From the NCBI GenBank assembly GCA_036924285.1, contig JAYKYS010000005.1, positions 6,882,001-6,946,000 of the forward strand: a stretch of 64,000 nt of DNA, in the 5' to 3' direction. Positions 1 through 9,547 of this stretch are shown here, one piece after another (positions within the stretch are counted from its first letter, which is position 1; the number at the start of each line of letters is the position of its first letter). Under the pieces are notes generated by a model, which did not search any database, was not told the DNA's origin, and saw only the letters and a list, made by a program, of their open reading frames with translations. The stretch is from Asterella californica. Taxonomy: Eukaryota > Streptophyta > Marchantiopsida > Marchantiales > Aytoniaceae. A program made the translations under genes and the position numbers.

Positions 1-2655
1 CATGTCTATTGGATGGGAGAATATGGATAAGGTTCTGAAGATTCATTCAAGGGAGGTCTATTCGGTGATCGAGTCATTCCGTGCACTTGAGGTTCGAGTT
101 GAGACGAAGTACAAGACAGTAGATAAGAAGATAAAGCTAGTTGCTGGTCCTTTGCCGGATGATACTAACCAACAGATGGATCGAGCTTCAAGGGAAAAGA
201 GTTTGAGAGATCCTGCAATGATAGGACATAAGTTCACGGAGAAGACCCTTGAAGAGCCGAAGATTGGATCTGATGGGTCTCTTCCACCAGAAGAGAGGAT
301 GTGCTTCAAGGAGATGCTTTCACGACAGGGGAAAGCATTTGCCTTTGAGCCGCATGAGATTGGGTGTGAAGACCGTATGTTGTTACCTCGATGATTATCT
401 TCACGGTACCGCATGTGTCATGGAACCTGAGACCAATTCTATTACTGTCGGCTCACTTGCCTAAACTAGTGGAGTTGCTGAAGGAGAAGATGCGGATGAA
501 GATTTTGGAGTCGTCGTTTGCACCGTATTCGAGCAGATGGTTTAAAGTGCCTAAGAAGAATGGGTCGATGTGGTTCATCCAAGACATGCAATCAGTGAAC
601 GCAGTAACAATCAGAAATGCTGGAGTGGGACCGATAGTGGATGAGTTTGCTGAAGCGTTTGCAAGAAGAGCAATTTACTCAATGAGAGATCTTTACTCAA
701 GGTATGATCAGTTTCAACTAGCGGAGGAGAGCAGAAGCTTCACGACAATGAGGACACCTTTGGGGTTGGTTAGGATGTGTACCTTACCACATGAAGCTAC
801 CAACTTGGTAGCACACATGATGAATGGGATGAATCGAGTTCTAAGGGACTTCATCCTTGCAAAAACGATGCCGTTCTTGGATGACATCCCCATCAAAGGA
901 TATGTATAGGATGAGAAGGATGAAGCATTAGATCAGAGGGGGTGTTTGTGATATGTCATTTATCATATAGCAGAATGTGAGAAGATCTTATCTCGACTTG
1001 AGGAAGTTCATCTCACGCTGTCAGGTGCGAAGTCTACATTTGGGATTAGAGAAGTCTTGATCGTTGGTCATTTGTGTAGATCGTTTGGTCGGAAGCTAGA
1101 CCCGAACAAAGTGGATGCAATTGGGAGGATGAATGAGGTTTGCAACTCGTTGACAGAAGTAAGAAGATTTTTGGGTGCTTGTGTATTCTATCACATTTGG
1201 ATTCCTCATTGTGCGCATGTGACGGATCCATTATATGAGTTGTTGCGTTATGGTCATAAGTTCAAATGGGAGGAAGAGCATACTGATGCGTTGCGGAAGC
1301 TGAAGTCTTTACTATCATCTCCTCCAGTTTTGTTTTGGGAAGGATTGATTACAAGGGTGCCAGGCCGATGGTTCTTACTGTAGATATAAGTCCGGTTGCA
1401 ATAGGGTGGGTAGTAGGACAGGATGATGAAGATGGAGACAAGTTTGCAGTTAGGTTCGGAGCGAAGGTGTTAAGTGCTCGACAACGTGCTTACCTGCAAG
1501 TGAAGAGAGAACTGTGGAGTATTGTTTCAGCCATGAAAACTAAGAAAGAGTATTTGATTGGAGTAGTAGTGGTGGTTGAAACTGATTGCTTGCTATTGTT
1601 AGGGATGATCATGAATTGTTCAACTCCTGATATTGCGATGTTACGATGGATCGCATATATCAAGTCGTTGAATCCGAAGTTTAGACATATCGCAGGGAAG
1701 GATAATCCGATGGCTGATATGTTATCTCGAGCTTGATATGATAGGGAGGATGAGATGGTTGAAGATATTAATGACGTGGGTGTAAAGTTTGATTCAATTG
1801 CACAAACAGGAAGGGAAGATGAGTTGTTTGTTGAAGGTTGTATGATGATGATTTGCTTGACATGGGGAGGTACCTTAGTACGATGGTTAAGCAAACAGGT
1901 TGGACGGATGAGAGGTTTCGGAGAGTTCGAAGGAAGACCTACAACTTCATGTTGCAGGATGAGTTTCTTTAGAAGCAACCGAAGCAAAAAGATGAGATAC
2001 CGCTAAGAGTGATTTACGACAAGGAAGATCAGCAGAAGTTGCTCAAAGAATTTCATGAGAGTCTTTGGGCGGGACATCGAGGAATTTGGACCACTTTACG
2101 AAGATGAAAGAGCGGTATTGGTGAAAAAACATGTACAAGGATGTCGTATCTTTTGTGGAGTCTTGTTTGACATGTCAAATGTACTCGAACATCTGACATC
2201 GAGATGAAATACGTCCTACTTATCCATTGGCAATCCACTTCAAGTGGGTTGTAGACTTGGTGATTATGTCAGTTGAATTGTGGCAGATGAGATACTTGGT
2301 ACTTGCTAGAGAAGATCTTTCAAATCAAGTTGAGGGTAGGGCGCTCCGAACAAAGACAATTGAAGGAGTATGTAGATTTCTCTTGGATCGAGGAGAGTTA
2401 GATGCACATGAGGCTCGTGAATTCTTTGCAAGGTGTGGGATGAGATTATCACTGACAACTGCTTACAACCCCGAAGGGAATGCCAAGAGTGAACATGGTC
2501 ATCCGCCCATTGTGAAGACTTTGGTGAAAGCCTGCAACGGAAGGGTGCACGAGTGACCTCGACTCTTATCATTTGCGTTATGAATAGATCGAATGACGCA
2601 CAACTCGGTGACATGTTACATGTCCGTGAAACTCATCACAGGTCAGAAACCTATC
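1..2655 (+). pseudogene. Decayed Ty3/gypsy pol fragment
   Basis: This is a broken copy of the same gypsy pol that is intact on the minus strand at 52144-55614. It starts inside the gene, at about residue 90 of the intact protein, and runs through the pre-RT region, reverse transcriptase (the FLDD box survives near 880), RNase H and the integrase core up to about 2655. The frame is broken many times (stops near 391, 907, 950, 1735 and 2557, plus indels near 400, 1330 and 1850). Against the intact copy many changes are C-to-T or G-to-A at CpG, for example CGA to TGA near 1735. No LTR is visible for it in the window. It is non-functional; the family assignment is secure because the intact relative is in the same window. 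Confidence 0.9.
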
Positions 2656-2660
2656 ATCCA

Positions 2661-2986
2661 CAAAAGCAAAGTATAGAGGAGCAACAAATGCAACATGCAA
2701 ATCAATTTGACTTCGATGTCTGCTATCTGATATTCATCTACAGTGCACAGATCTTGTTGTTGTATATATTGACAACATTAGTAGCATGAAGTTAGCTAGT
2801 AATACTGTTCTTCATGCTAGGACGAAGCACATAGAGGTGCACTATCATTTCATTAGAGAGAAGGTCGTTGCAAGAGAGATTGAGCTCAGTTATGCAAGCA
2901 CATGAGATCAGGTCCCCTAGAGACAAGTTTGATGCTTTCAAAAATTGTCTAGGAGTACAAGATGTAGAGTCGAGCTTGAAAGAGAG
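2661..2986 (+). pseudogene. Ty1/copia RNase H 3' end remnant
   Basis: The sequence matches the last part of the copia pol at 61560-61903: the end of the RNase H domain and the stretch up to the polypurine tract, with stops and small indels. It directly abuts the gypsy fragment to its left, so the junction near 2655-2661 joins two unrelated elements. It is followed by the copia LTR. Confidence 0.8.
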
Positions 2987-3220
2987 TGTTGATATAGTCC
3001 TAAGCTCTATTAGATCGACGACTAATATAAGTTGGAGTAGTTAAGGTTGTTATATATAGTTAGTTAGAGGGCTAACCTATCATTAGGGTTTCGCTTGTAC
3101 TCACCCCCACTATATATACATGGAGAGGTGAAACCTCTCTCATCTCATTCCTATTTTACTTCCTTGTCTACTCGTTCTTTCTTCTTGGAGTGTCTTCCTA
3201 GAAGTATCGATCTTTCTACA
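2987..3220 (+). repeat. copia 3' LTR (234 bp)
   Basis: Begins TGTTGATATAG just after a purine-rich tract and ends TTTCTACA. It aligns along its length with the LTR at 61904-62128 (225 bp), including a shared TATATATACATGGAGAG promoter-like core, so both ends are defined by comparison of the two copies. No 5' partner is visible. Confidence 0.8.
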
Positions 3221-3726
3221 ACGTAAACATAATCAATTTACATGAACTCCATAAAACTTCCAAGTGTATACATAGGGGTTAGGTGGACAAATGTTCTCAT
3301 ACCCAATTAGAACATTGTAATAGTCTAACTTATACTTGATTGAAGTCAAACCACTCAAGTCTCTTAGCTGTAGTGACCTATCGATGAAATCTGAGGTATA
3401 ACCAAATAAGTATTCGCAGCCATAACAAGCGGATCGAATCTAGAGACAACAACTCATTGTCTCATCGTTTTTCAATAGAGTAACATGGGAAAAAGCCAAT
3501 TTTGGCACATGAATTGGCAATGAGAACCATCTGCTGCTATTAAGATCTAACCGATGTATAAGATTGTTGGAAGATACGTTTCGACTTTGGTAACTAGCAA
3601 GGTGCTAGTGGGACTGGATGCTTCACACTGAAGGTCTTTGATATAGTTGGTTGTTCACAGCTGTTGTGAACTCGTTGGTAGTTCGGATGAAGAATTCAAT
3701 TTGCAGTAAGAAATCATTGTTTTTTC
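3221..3726. other. Spacer, no gene seen
   Basis: Flank between the copia LTR and the methyltransferase-bearing gypsy. I see no open frame of note, RNA gene or repeat here. The last four bases before the next element (GAAT, 3727-3730) match the four bases after its other end (13373-13376). Confidence 0.5.
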
Positions 3727-3730
3727 GAAT

Positions 3731-4024
3731 TGTCACGTCAGTTTGGGCACCTCGGCTAGGTTGCCCGAGTGCGAAGTGACGCATCCCGGTAAGGCCGTTA
3801 GTGCCGTTAGGGCGAGTTGGAGAGAGAGCCCACTAGGGGTAAACTTCGCAGGTAGGGCTTGGAGGCCTTAGTTCTTTGAGTTGAGCCTTCAAGCTCCAGG
3901 CTATGGTGGATAGTCTAGTTGAGTGTAACCCGGATTCTCTTCGCGTTTAGAGTGGGTTTGGCTTGACCATTTGTGAGTAGTCCTTGTTGTGGTGTTGGAG
4001 ATGGTAATCTCTATATTCAGATTA
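3731..4024 (+). repeat. 5' LTR-like block of the DNMT gypsy
   Basis: About 290 bp starting TGTCACGTCAG are nearly identical to 12955-13247. Similarity ends at about 4024, after ATTCAGATTA. The copy at the 3' end continues for another 125 bp that is missing here, so this 5' LTR appears to have lost its tail, or the 3' one gained it. I could not find a convincing primer-binding site directly after it. Confidence 0.8.
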
Positions 4025-5633
4025 CTCAAAGAACTAAGTGCAGGTCGAGGCGGAGTTCAGTAAGAGCTCGCAGATCTGAAATCGGAAATCGTCCGCTGGT
4101 ATCTTCGGGCGTTGCCGTTCGTGGTTGATTGTTTGGAGCTGTGATCGAGATGTGTGGGCGCCGTGCTACATTGCTGTTGTTGGGGTCGAGTGGAGATTTC
4201 TGTCATGCGGAAGCGCTGCAGAAATTTTGCAGAATGTTCTTGAAGTGTGTTGTTGGAGCCGGATTGCGCGTTTGGGCGTAGCAGCTGAAATACTTGTCAA
4301 TGTTGGGCCGGAGTGGACTCTTTGGAAGCGCATTGGAGAGACGATTCTAGCGCACTAAGTTTCGTGGAGTTTGGCCAAGGATTGAAGAAGTTATGGCATG
4401 TCGAAGTTCGCTGCCGTGAAACCCGCAAGCGGAGAGTGAGCGGGAGTGTCGAGGTGTGGAGGCGTTTAGAGGCTTCGAGGAGCAGAGGTGCGTGAGTGCG
4501 GAGGCGTGAGAGCGGAGTGCGAGAGTGCGGAGGCGAAGCGGAGCTGAGCCTGAGCCCGAGCCCGCGCCCGCCGCAAGCCAGCTTGCTGGCGTGCGTGAGA
4601 GAGGTATCCAAGCTTCAGGTGTGTGGGAAGGGTAAAACCAGCTGGTCACCCATCCCAACACTATTCCTGGACCTGGACTCCTGACTCTGTAGTCTTAGCT
4701 TTGGCTTTACCACTAGACCAATAGCTCTTGGTGTCCTACAGGGATGCGTGCAAGTACTTATGGACTTGTATAAGGTAGTAGGAGACCTTCTCGCACGTCC
4801 CTAGAGGAGTGGTAGGGCGACCCCACAATATTAGGGGGAAGCTATAGTTGTGGTAGTGTTTGCCTACACCGTAGAGGTGCGTATGGAGGCAATTGGTGGC
4901 AGTTGTCTTGGGTGAGCTAGTAGAGCTACCACGTGGATGTTTTTGGAGCTACTAGAGGTGTGGACATCTAGTTAGTGACCTCCAGTGTCAGTTACGACTG
5001 TTGGTGATCATATATTGTGCATGTGATAACCGACAAGGAGTCGTCAGTCCGGGTGGGGCTGGGTTTCTCTTTATGTGAATGTTTGAGTGTGGAGGGTTAT
5101 CGTTTGGACTTCTTGTGGTTGGAACCCCTCCATACTCTGCTTCCTGTTTGTGCGCCGCGTTTGCGTGTGTTGGCGCTTGATTTCCGGAGTGAGTTCACTC
5201 TAGTGTACTGTCGGTAGTGAGGCTGGAGTTGCGGACCAGTCAGACTACCTTTGTCTCTCTCACGGTGCGGTTGGAGTGACGACCAACAGACCGTGAGAGG
5301 TTGCCTGTGGTGATGGCAGGTACAGGTTGCCCTTACCTTGACCGTCCTAGTAGGGGATAGGTGAGCTCAGTAGGAGCGGGATTAGGCAAGTGGTGGTTAC
5401 GGTGGTGACGGAGATTGCGACATTCCGGTTGGGGAGTGTGTTAGCGAGATTCTCTCATCACGGAGTTCTCGGGAGGTTCTGGTGGGGACTTCTCGGACAG
5501 TGGGTATACACGGAGTGGGGTGAGGTACCGACTACCTACACCATTGCCGTCGGTTGTTCCAGAGGACGAGTCAGACGCAGACAGCGCGTTTTCTGGTGGT
5601 GAGTCTAGTGTCACTACACCGTTGTTGTGAGAC
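4025..5633 (+). other. Long leader of the DNMT gypsy
   Basis: 1.6 kb between the 5' LTR block and the Gag start. It is GC-rich around 4400-4600, with short GAG/CGG-rich repeats, and holds no recognisable coding domain. A tRNA/5S-like remnant lies at 4600-4745. The small open frames in it have no domain I recognise. Confidence 0.6.
4600..4745 (-). repeat. Possible SINE remnant (tRNA- and 5S-like parts)
   Basis: Read on the minus strand, a tRNA A-box-like TGGTCTAGTGGT (near 4723) is followed about 55 bases later by GGATGGGTGACC (near 4650), which resembles the 3' part of plant 5S rRNA. Together this looks like a pol III-derived SINE head inside the leader. The B box is poor, so this is tentative. 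Confidence 0.35.
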
Positions 5634-8330
5634 ATGGACGAGATCTATGGGGCCACGAAAGGGCCTCGACGTTACTCGGGTACAGTTGGTACCATTGAGC
5701 TGGATGACTTCATCCAGGAGTTTGACAGTTGGTGCGATCTGCAGCAGATGCGGAACCCACAGCTGTTTACACCCTTCATGGCGTGGAAGGATTTGTTCCA
5801 GCACTTGGAGGGACCGCCGATGGACGATTATCATGAGTTCAGGCGAGATTACAGTGTTGAGATCGAGTTGTGGAGACAACATTGGTCTCCCAACTACGTT
5901 TCTATCACTACTGGCGCAGTTTCGAGAGGCGTAGCACCTGCGAGTTCGGGTGCCAGTAGCAGTGATACAACCGCAGGTGGCGGAGTATCTACTACCAGCG
6001 GTGCGTCCTCAGGTAGTGGAGCAGGTGGTAGTGTGAGCGGGATACCACCAGTGGTTCAGTTCTTCCAATGTTTGAGGAAGAACTATCAGGGTGTGCGGAC
6101 CGACAAGTTGAGGAGTCTGCAGGAGTTCCAGTGGAAGACTGGAGAGAGCCTACGCGAGGCGTTTACTCGCATGAGGCGGTTGATCAGCGTTATCCAAGGG
6201 GTGACGGAAGCACAGGCAGTCCAGTTCTGGTATGGGATACTAGACCGGGAGCTGCGTAGGAGAGTTAGAGATGCTACTCTTCTTAGAGATACCGCTCCGA
6301 CGTTGGCAGTTGTCTTTAGTCTGGCTGAGCGGATTGAGCTCAACATGGTGGAGGAGAGGGTGGTGGTTGCTGGGTTCAGCAAGGAGACACCACATGGAGC
6401 GACCACCTCTTATCGAGGATCACAGGCTACGCAACAGCGTGGTGGTGGTGGTGGTGGTAAGGATCGTGTAGAGCAGTCACGATCGCAGGGAGGTGTAGGA
6501 GGATCTGGTGGGCAGAAGCCCATGCCGTCCTTCTCTAGTCAGCAGCAAGCGGGTCCTTGCTGGACGTGTGATGGTCCTCATCAGCAGAGGGACTGTCCAC
6601 AGAGGAGAGGTTATGAGACGTCAGGGACATCAAGGACGTCTCCAGCAGTACCTAGGCAATGTGAGCATTGCGGACGACCTGATCACAGTAGTGACCGTTG
6701 TTTTGATCTCCATCCCGAGTTGCGGCAAGGGAAGGCTGATCGTGGACGAGGCGGAGGAGCTCAGGGAGGCCGTGGTGGTCGAGCTGGAGGTAGAGGTCTA
6801 GCACCTGGGAGAGGACCGGTCGGTCCACCGCCTGCTACGACGTCAGAAGCAGGTATGGCTGCTCGGATTGAGCAGTTGAAGCAGAGGATAGCTAGTATGG
6901 CTATGGCTCAGCGGAGATCAGGTGGAACAGAGGCTTCCACGTCTTATGGAGGAGAAGGAGGTGACTTCGACTTCATGGCTGGTGTGGCGCAGATTGAGGC
7001 ATCTGCGGCAGTGACTAGAGGTGCAGTACGTGCCTCTGAGCCACGAGGTGCGTTAGTGGAGTTGGATCCACAACGCGGGGAGGCTGGTAGACAAGCCAGG
7101 CTTCCCCAGTCGTTCACGTTATCGGAGGCGTTGAGGACCACATCTATGGTTCCTAAACGACCTACCGATGGTGCAGTAGAGTTGGAGGCATCGACATCTA
7201 GGAGTGGGTGTGATGTGAGTCCACCTTCGACGTCTGTGGATGCGACGTCGAACCCGATGTTGGGGGCGGCTACAGCAGTTTTGCGAGCCCCACTATTCTC
7301 AGCCACGGATATGAGGGCATTGGGAGTCAACTTGGCTCAAGTGTTCCAGTTGGCGGCCATGCTCAGTGAGAGCGAGGATGTAGTTACCTCTAGTGCTGAA
7401 GTAGTTCAGCGAGAGGCGGTAGACGTGTCCATGGAGTCGAGGATCAGGACAGCTACTAGTGGTACTTGGCAAGCGGCGACTGCTAGGTTAGATGAGTTAC
7501 CAGCTAGGCCGGCGATTGACCGTGCTAGTTTGGCACCAGGTGTGGTGTTGTTGGACAACAGAAGTGGTATCTTCTGTTTGGTGGCACCTTCAGGGAAAGT
7601 GTATCGACCCCAGAAGGTCTTGTTAGACTCTGGAGCCCAACCGTTGATGTTGGGAAAGGCGTCGTGTATTGGTTTGGGTCTGAAGAAGTCCGAGATAGAG
7701 AGATGTCCATTCCAGTTGCAGACATCTCTAGGGGGATCAGGAGGTACGGCTCTGCACATGACACGTGAGATGTTGACGGTGAGAGTTCGGCCAGATCACC
7801 CCAAGGATGGCTCTATGGTGAAGGCCAAGGTCATCGTTACAGCCGCAGAGTCTTATGATGTATTGGTGGGAGGTGCTGTGTTGTACCCTATGGGGTTCGT
7901 GATTGACTATTGGGCAAAGACAGCATCTTACAGACCAGGTTGGCAGTCCGGTGAGGGACGAGTGAGCCGCTTACCAGTGCGGTTCAGTGCTAGAGTTGGG
8001 ACAACGGAGCCTACACCAGGAACGATGGCATCCGTTGCAGGGTTCAGTTCGATCATCACTTGGCCGGACGAGTTGTTGGAGGGTAATGCCCATGCGGAGG
8101 ATACTCCGATCTATGAGGAGGTGGAGGACATGCCTAGCATGTCTACGTTAGTACCATCTGCCTTGGATGTTCCACTCTGGAGTTCGAGTGGAGAGTTGCA
8201 GCAGTATGCTGATCAGTTGGTGCAGCAAGCTTGGAGTGAAGCTTTTGTACCACCAGTAGAGGAACAAAGGGTTGTTCCTGCTACTGGCCCTCTTACCTTA
8301 TCACCGTTGGATACGACTCCCATTGTGTGA
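5634..8330 (+). CDS. Gag-protease polyprotein of the DNMT gypsy (898 aa)
   Basis: Structural and protease polyprotein. After an ATG in a clean context come a Ser/Gly/Thr-rich linker, a retrotransposon Gag domain at about residues 140-245 (core FQCLRKNYQG to LAERIELN), two zinc knuckles at about 309 (CX2CX3HX4C) and 343 (CX2CX4HX4C), an Arg-Gly-rich stretch at about 365-395 that suits nucleic-acid binding, and a retropepsin whose catalytic motif LLDSGAQ lies near residue 665. The frame is uninterrupted. It ends in TGA (8328-8330), and the methyltransferase motif I follows 24 bases later in the same frame, so either this is a true end with occasional read-through or the TGA is a mutation (CGA to TGA is one transition). 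UGA followed by C is known as a leaky stop context. Confidence 0.88.
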   Translation: MDEIYGATKGPRRYSGTVGTIELDDFIQEFDSWCDLQQMRNPQLFTPFMAWKDLFQHLEGPPMDDYHEFRRDYSVEIELWRQHWSPNYVSITTGAVSRGVAPASSGASSSDTTAGGGVSTTSGASSGSGAGGSVSGIPPVVQFFQCLRKNYQGVRTDKLRSLQEFQWKTGESLREAFTRMRRLISVIQGVTEAQAVQFWYGILDRELRRRVRDATLLRDTAPTLAVVFSLAERIELNMVEERVVVAGFSKETPHGATTSYRGSQATQQRGGGGGGKDRVEQSRSQGGVGGSGGQKPMPSFSSQQQAGPCWTCDGPHQQRDCPQRRGYETSGTSRTSPAVPRQCEHCGRPDHSSDRCFDLHPELRQGKADRGRGGGAQGGRGGRAGGRGLAPGRGPVGPPPATTSEAGMAARIEQLKQRIASMAMAQRRSGGTEASTSYGGEGGDFDFMAGVAQIEASAAVTRGAVRASEPRGALVELDPQRGEAGRQARLPQSFTLSEALRTTSMVPKRPTDGAVELEASTSRSGCDVSPPSTSVDATSNPMLGAATAVLRAPLFSATDMRALGVNLAQVFQLAAMLSESEDVVTSSAEVVQREAVDVSMESRIRTATSGTWQAATARLDELPARPAIDRASLAPGVVLLDNRSGIFCLVAPSGKVYRPQKVLLDSGAQPLMLGKASCIGLGLKKSEIERCPFQLQTSLGGSGGTALHMTREMLTVRVRPDHPKDGSMVKAKVIVTAAESYDVLVGGAVLYPMGFVIDYWAKTASYRPGWQSGEGRVSRLPVRFSARVGTTEPTPGTMASVAGFSSIITWPDELLEGNAHAEDTPIYEEVEDMPSMSTLVPSALDVPLWSSSGELQQYADQLVQQAWSEAFVPPVEEQRVVPATGPLTLSPLDTTPIV

Positions 8331-9547
8331 CAGTATCCAGAGGAAGGTGTATGTGTGCTGGAGCTGTTTGGAGGGATCAGCACAGGTTTGGCTGCGGTAT
8401 TGCAGGCAGGTATACAAGTACAGCGATACTTGTATGTGGAGAGAGATGAGATTGCGAGACGCATCTCATTGCGACATGTGGTACGTTTGGTGCAGAGATA
8501 TCCTGAGTTGTTGCCCATATCAGCTGTTAGAGGATACCAGCAAGCATTACCGGCGGATATTTCGCTGCTGGGGGCGCAGGATCTCACGTTTGTGGGCACC
8601 ATTACTTGGTGATAGCCGGATGGCCATGTCAAGGTCACACGCGTGCAGGGAGAGGTCAGGGTTTACATGACCCGCGATCTAGGATGTTCTGGGAGATGTT
8701 ACGGATCCTACGACATCTCCAGATGCATCAGGTGGATTCTCCAGCGTACATCTTGGAGAACGTTCCTTTGTTGGGTGATGCTCGTACACAGATGATGGCG
8801 AGTGTGCACCAAGTGCGGTCTTGGGTTGGACCAGCAGTGTTGTTGGATGCAGCGAGAGTGGGATCTCGTGCACATCGTCCACGGTTGTGGTGGACAAACT
8901 TGTTACCGAGAGAGGTGCTTAAGCGCGCACACGATGGAGTGAGACGACCAGCGAACCTCACGGTTGATAGCATCTTGGATGCAGGACGACGATCTCAAGT
9001 AGTGAGAGTCGTCGATAGGTCACCCATGGCAGTGGTGAACCTAGTGGGACGGCCCATGGTAGCATTACCCACTTTGGTAAGCTTTCCAGCGTCACATGCT
9101 TACAGAGATGGAGGACCTGGGCTTGTGTGGGATGCTCAATTACGGCAGTTGGTGGAGCCCAATGCCGAGGAGAGAGAGCGAGCGATGGGTTTCACTACGG
9201 GTACGACGGCAGTAGCTTCGGTGTCGGAGGCTTCACGTCGTCAAGTATTGGGTCAAGCAATGGACTTGAATTGCTTGACATGGATTGTTAGCCTTGGATT
9301 GGCTAAGCAGCGTCGGATGCGATCGACGGGTGTTACTGCTCGAGCACTCTTGAGCTCTTTGCCTACCGGGTCGGTGGAGGCAAAGACTGGGGGCGAGGCA
9401 CGTGGAGTTCGTCATCCTTGGACATCATGGGATGTCATAGGAGAGAGTGTGGAGTTTGCAGCTAGAACTGCAGAAGTTTTACACACAGTAGCGGTGGAGG
9501 GTGTTGGTGGTGAGCAGAAGGAAACTGCTCCAGAGGCTGCAAGATAG
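8331..9547 (+). pseudogene. C5 DNA cytosine methyltransferase, DNMT3/DRM-like, frameshifted
   Basis: A C5 cytosine methyltransferase of about 400 aa lying between protease and RT. Motifs come in canonical order: motif I LELFGGISTGL (8358) for AdoMet binding, an ERDE acidic motif (about 8440), motif IV GWPCQG with the catalytic Cys codon at 8627-8629, motif VI ENV (about 8758), motif VIII AHRPRLWWTNL (about 8873), motif IX ERERAMGF (about 9173) and motif X LGQAMDLN (about 9247). The style AHRxRxxWxNL resembles DNMT3/DRM rather than DNMT1 or CMT. Motif I is in the Gag frame; motifs IV-X are in the -1 frame, the same frame as RT. The switch must fall within about 8575-8605, and the two frames overlap over 8531-8612. 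It ends in TAG (9545-9547), with RT following in frame. Catalytic residues look intact; only the frame is broken. Confidence 0.88.

Noticed and set aside
6944..7330. 128-codon antisense frame over gag of the DNMT gypsy
   Set aside because: Shadow of the well-supported Gag-protease frame, no domain.
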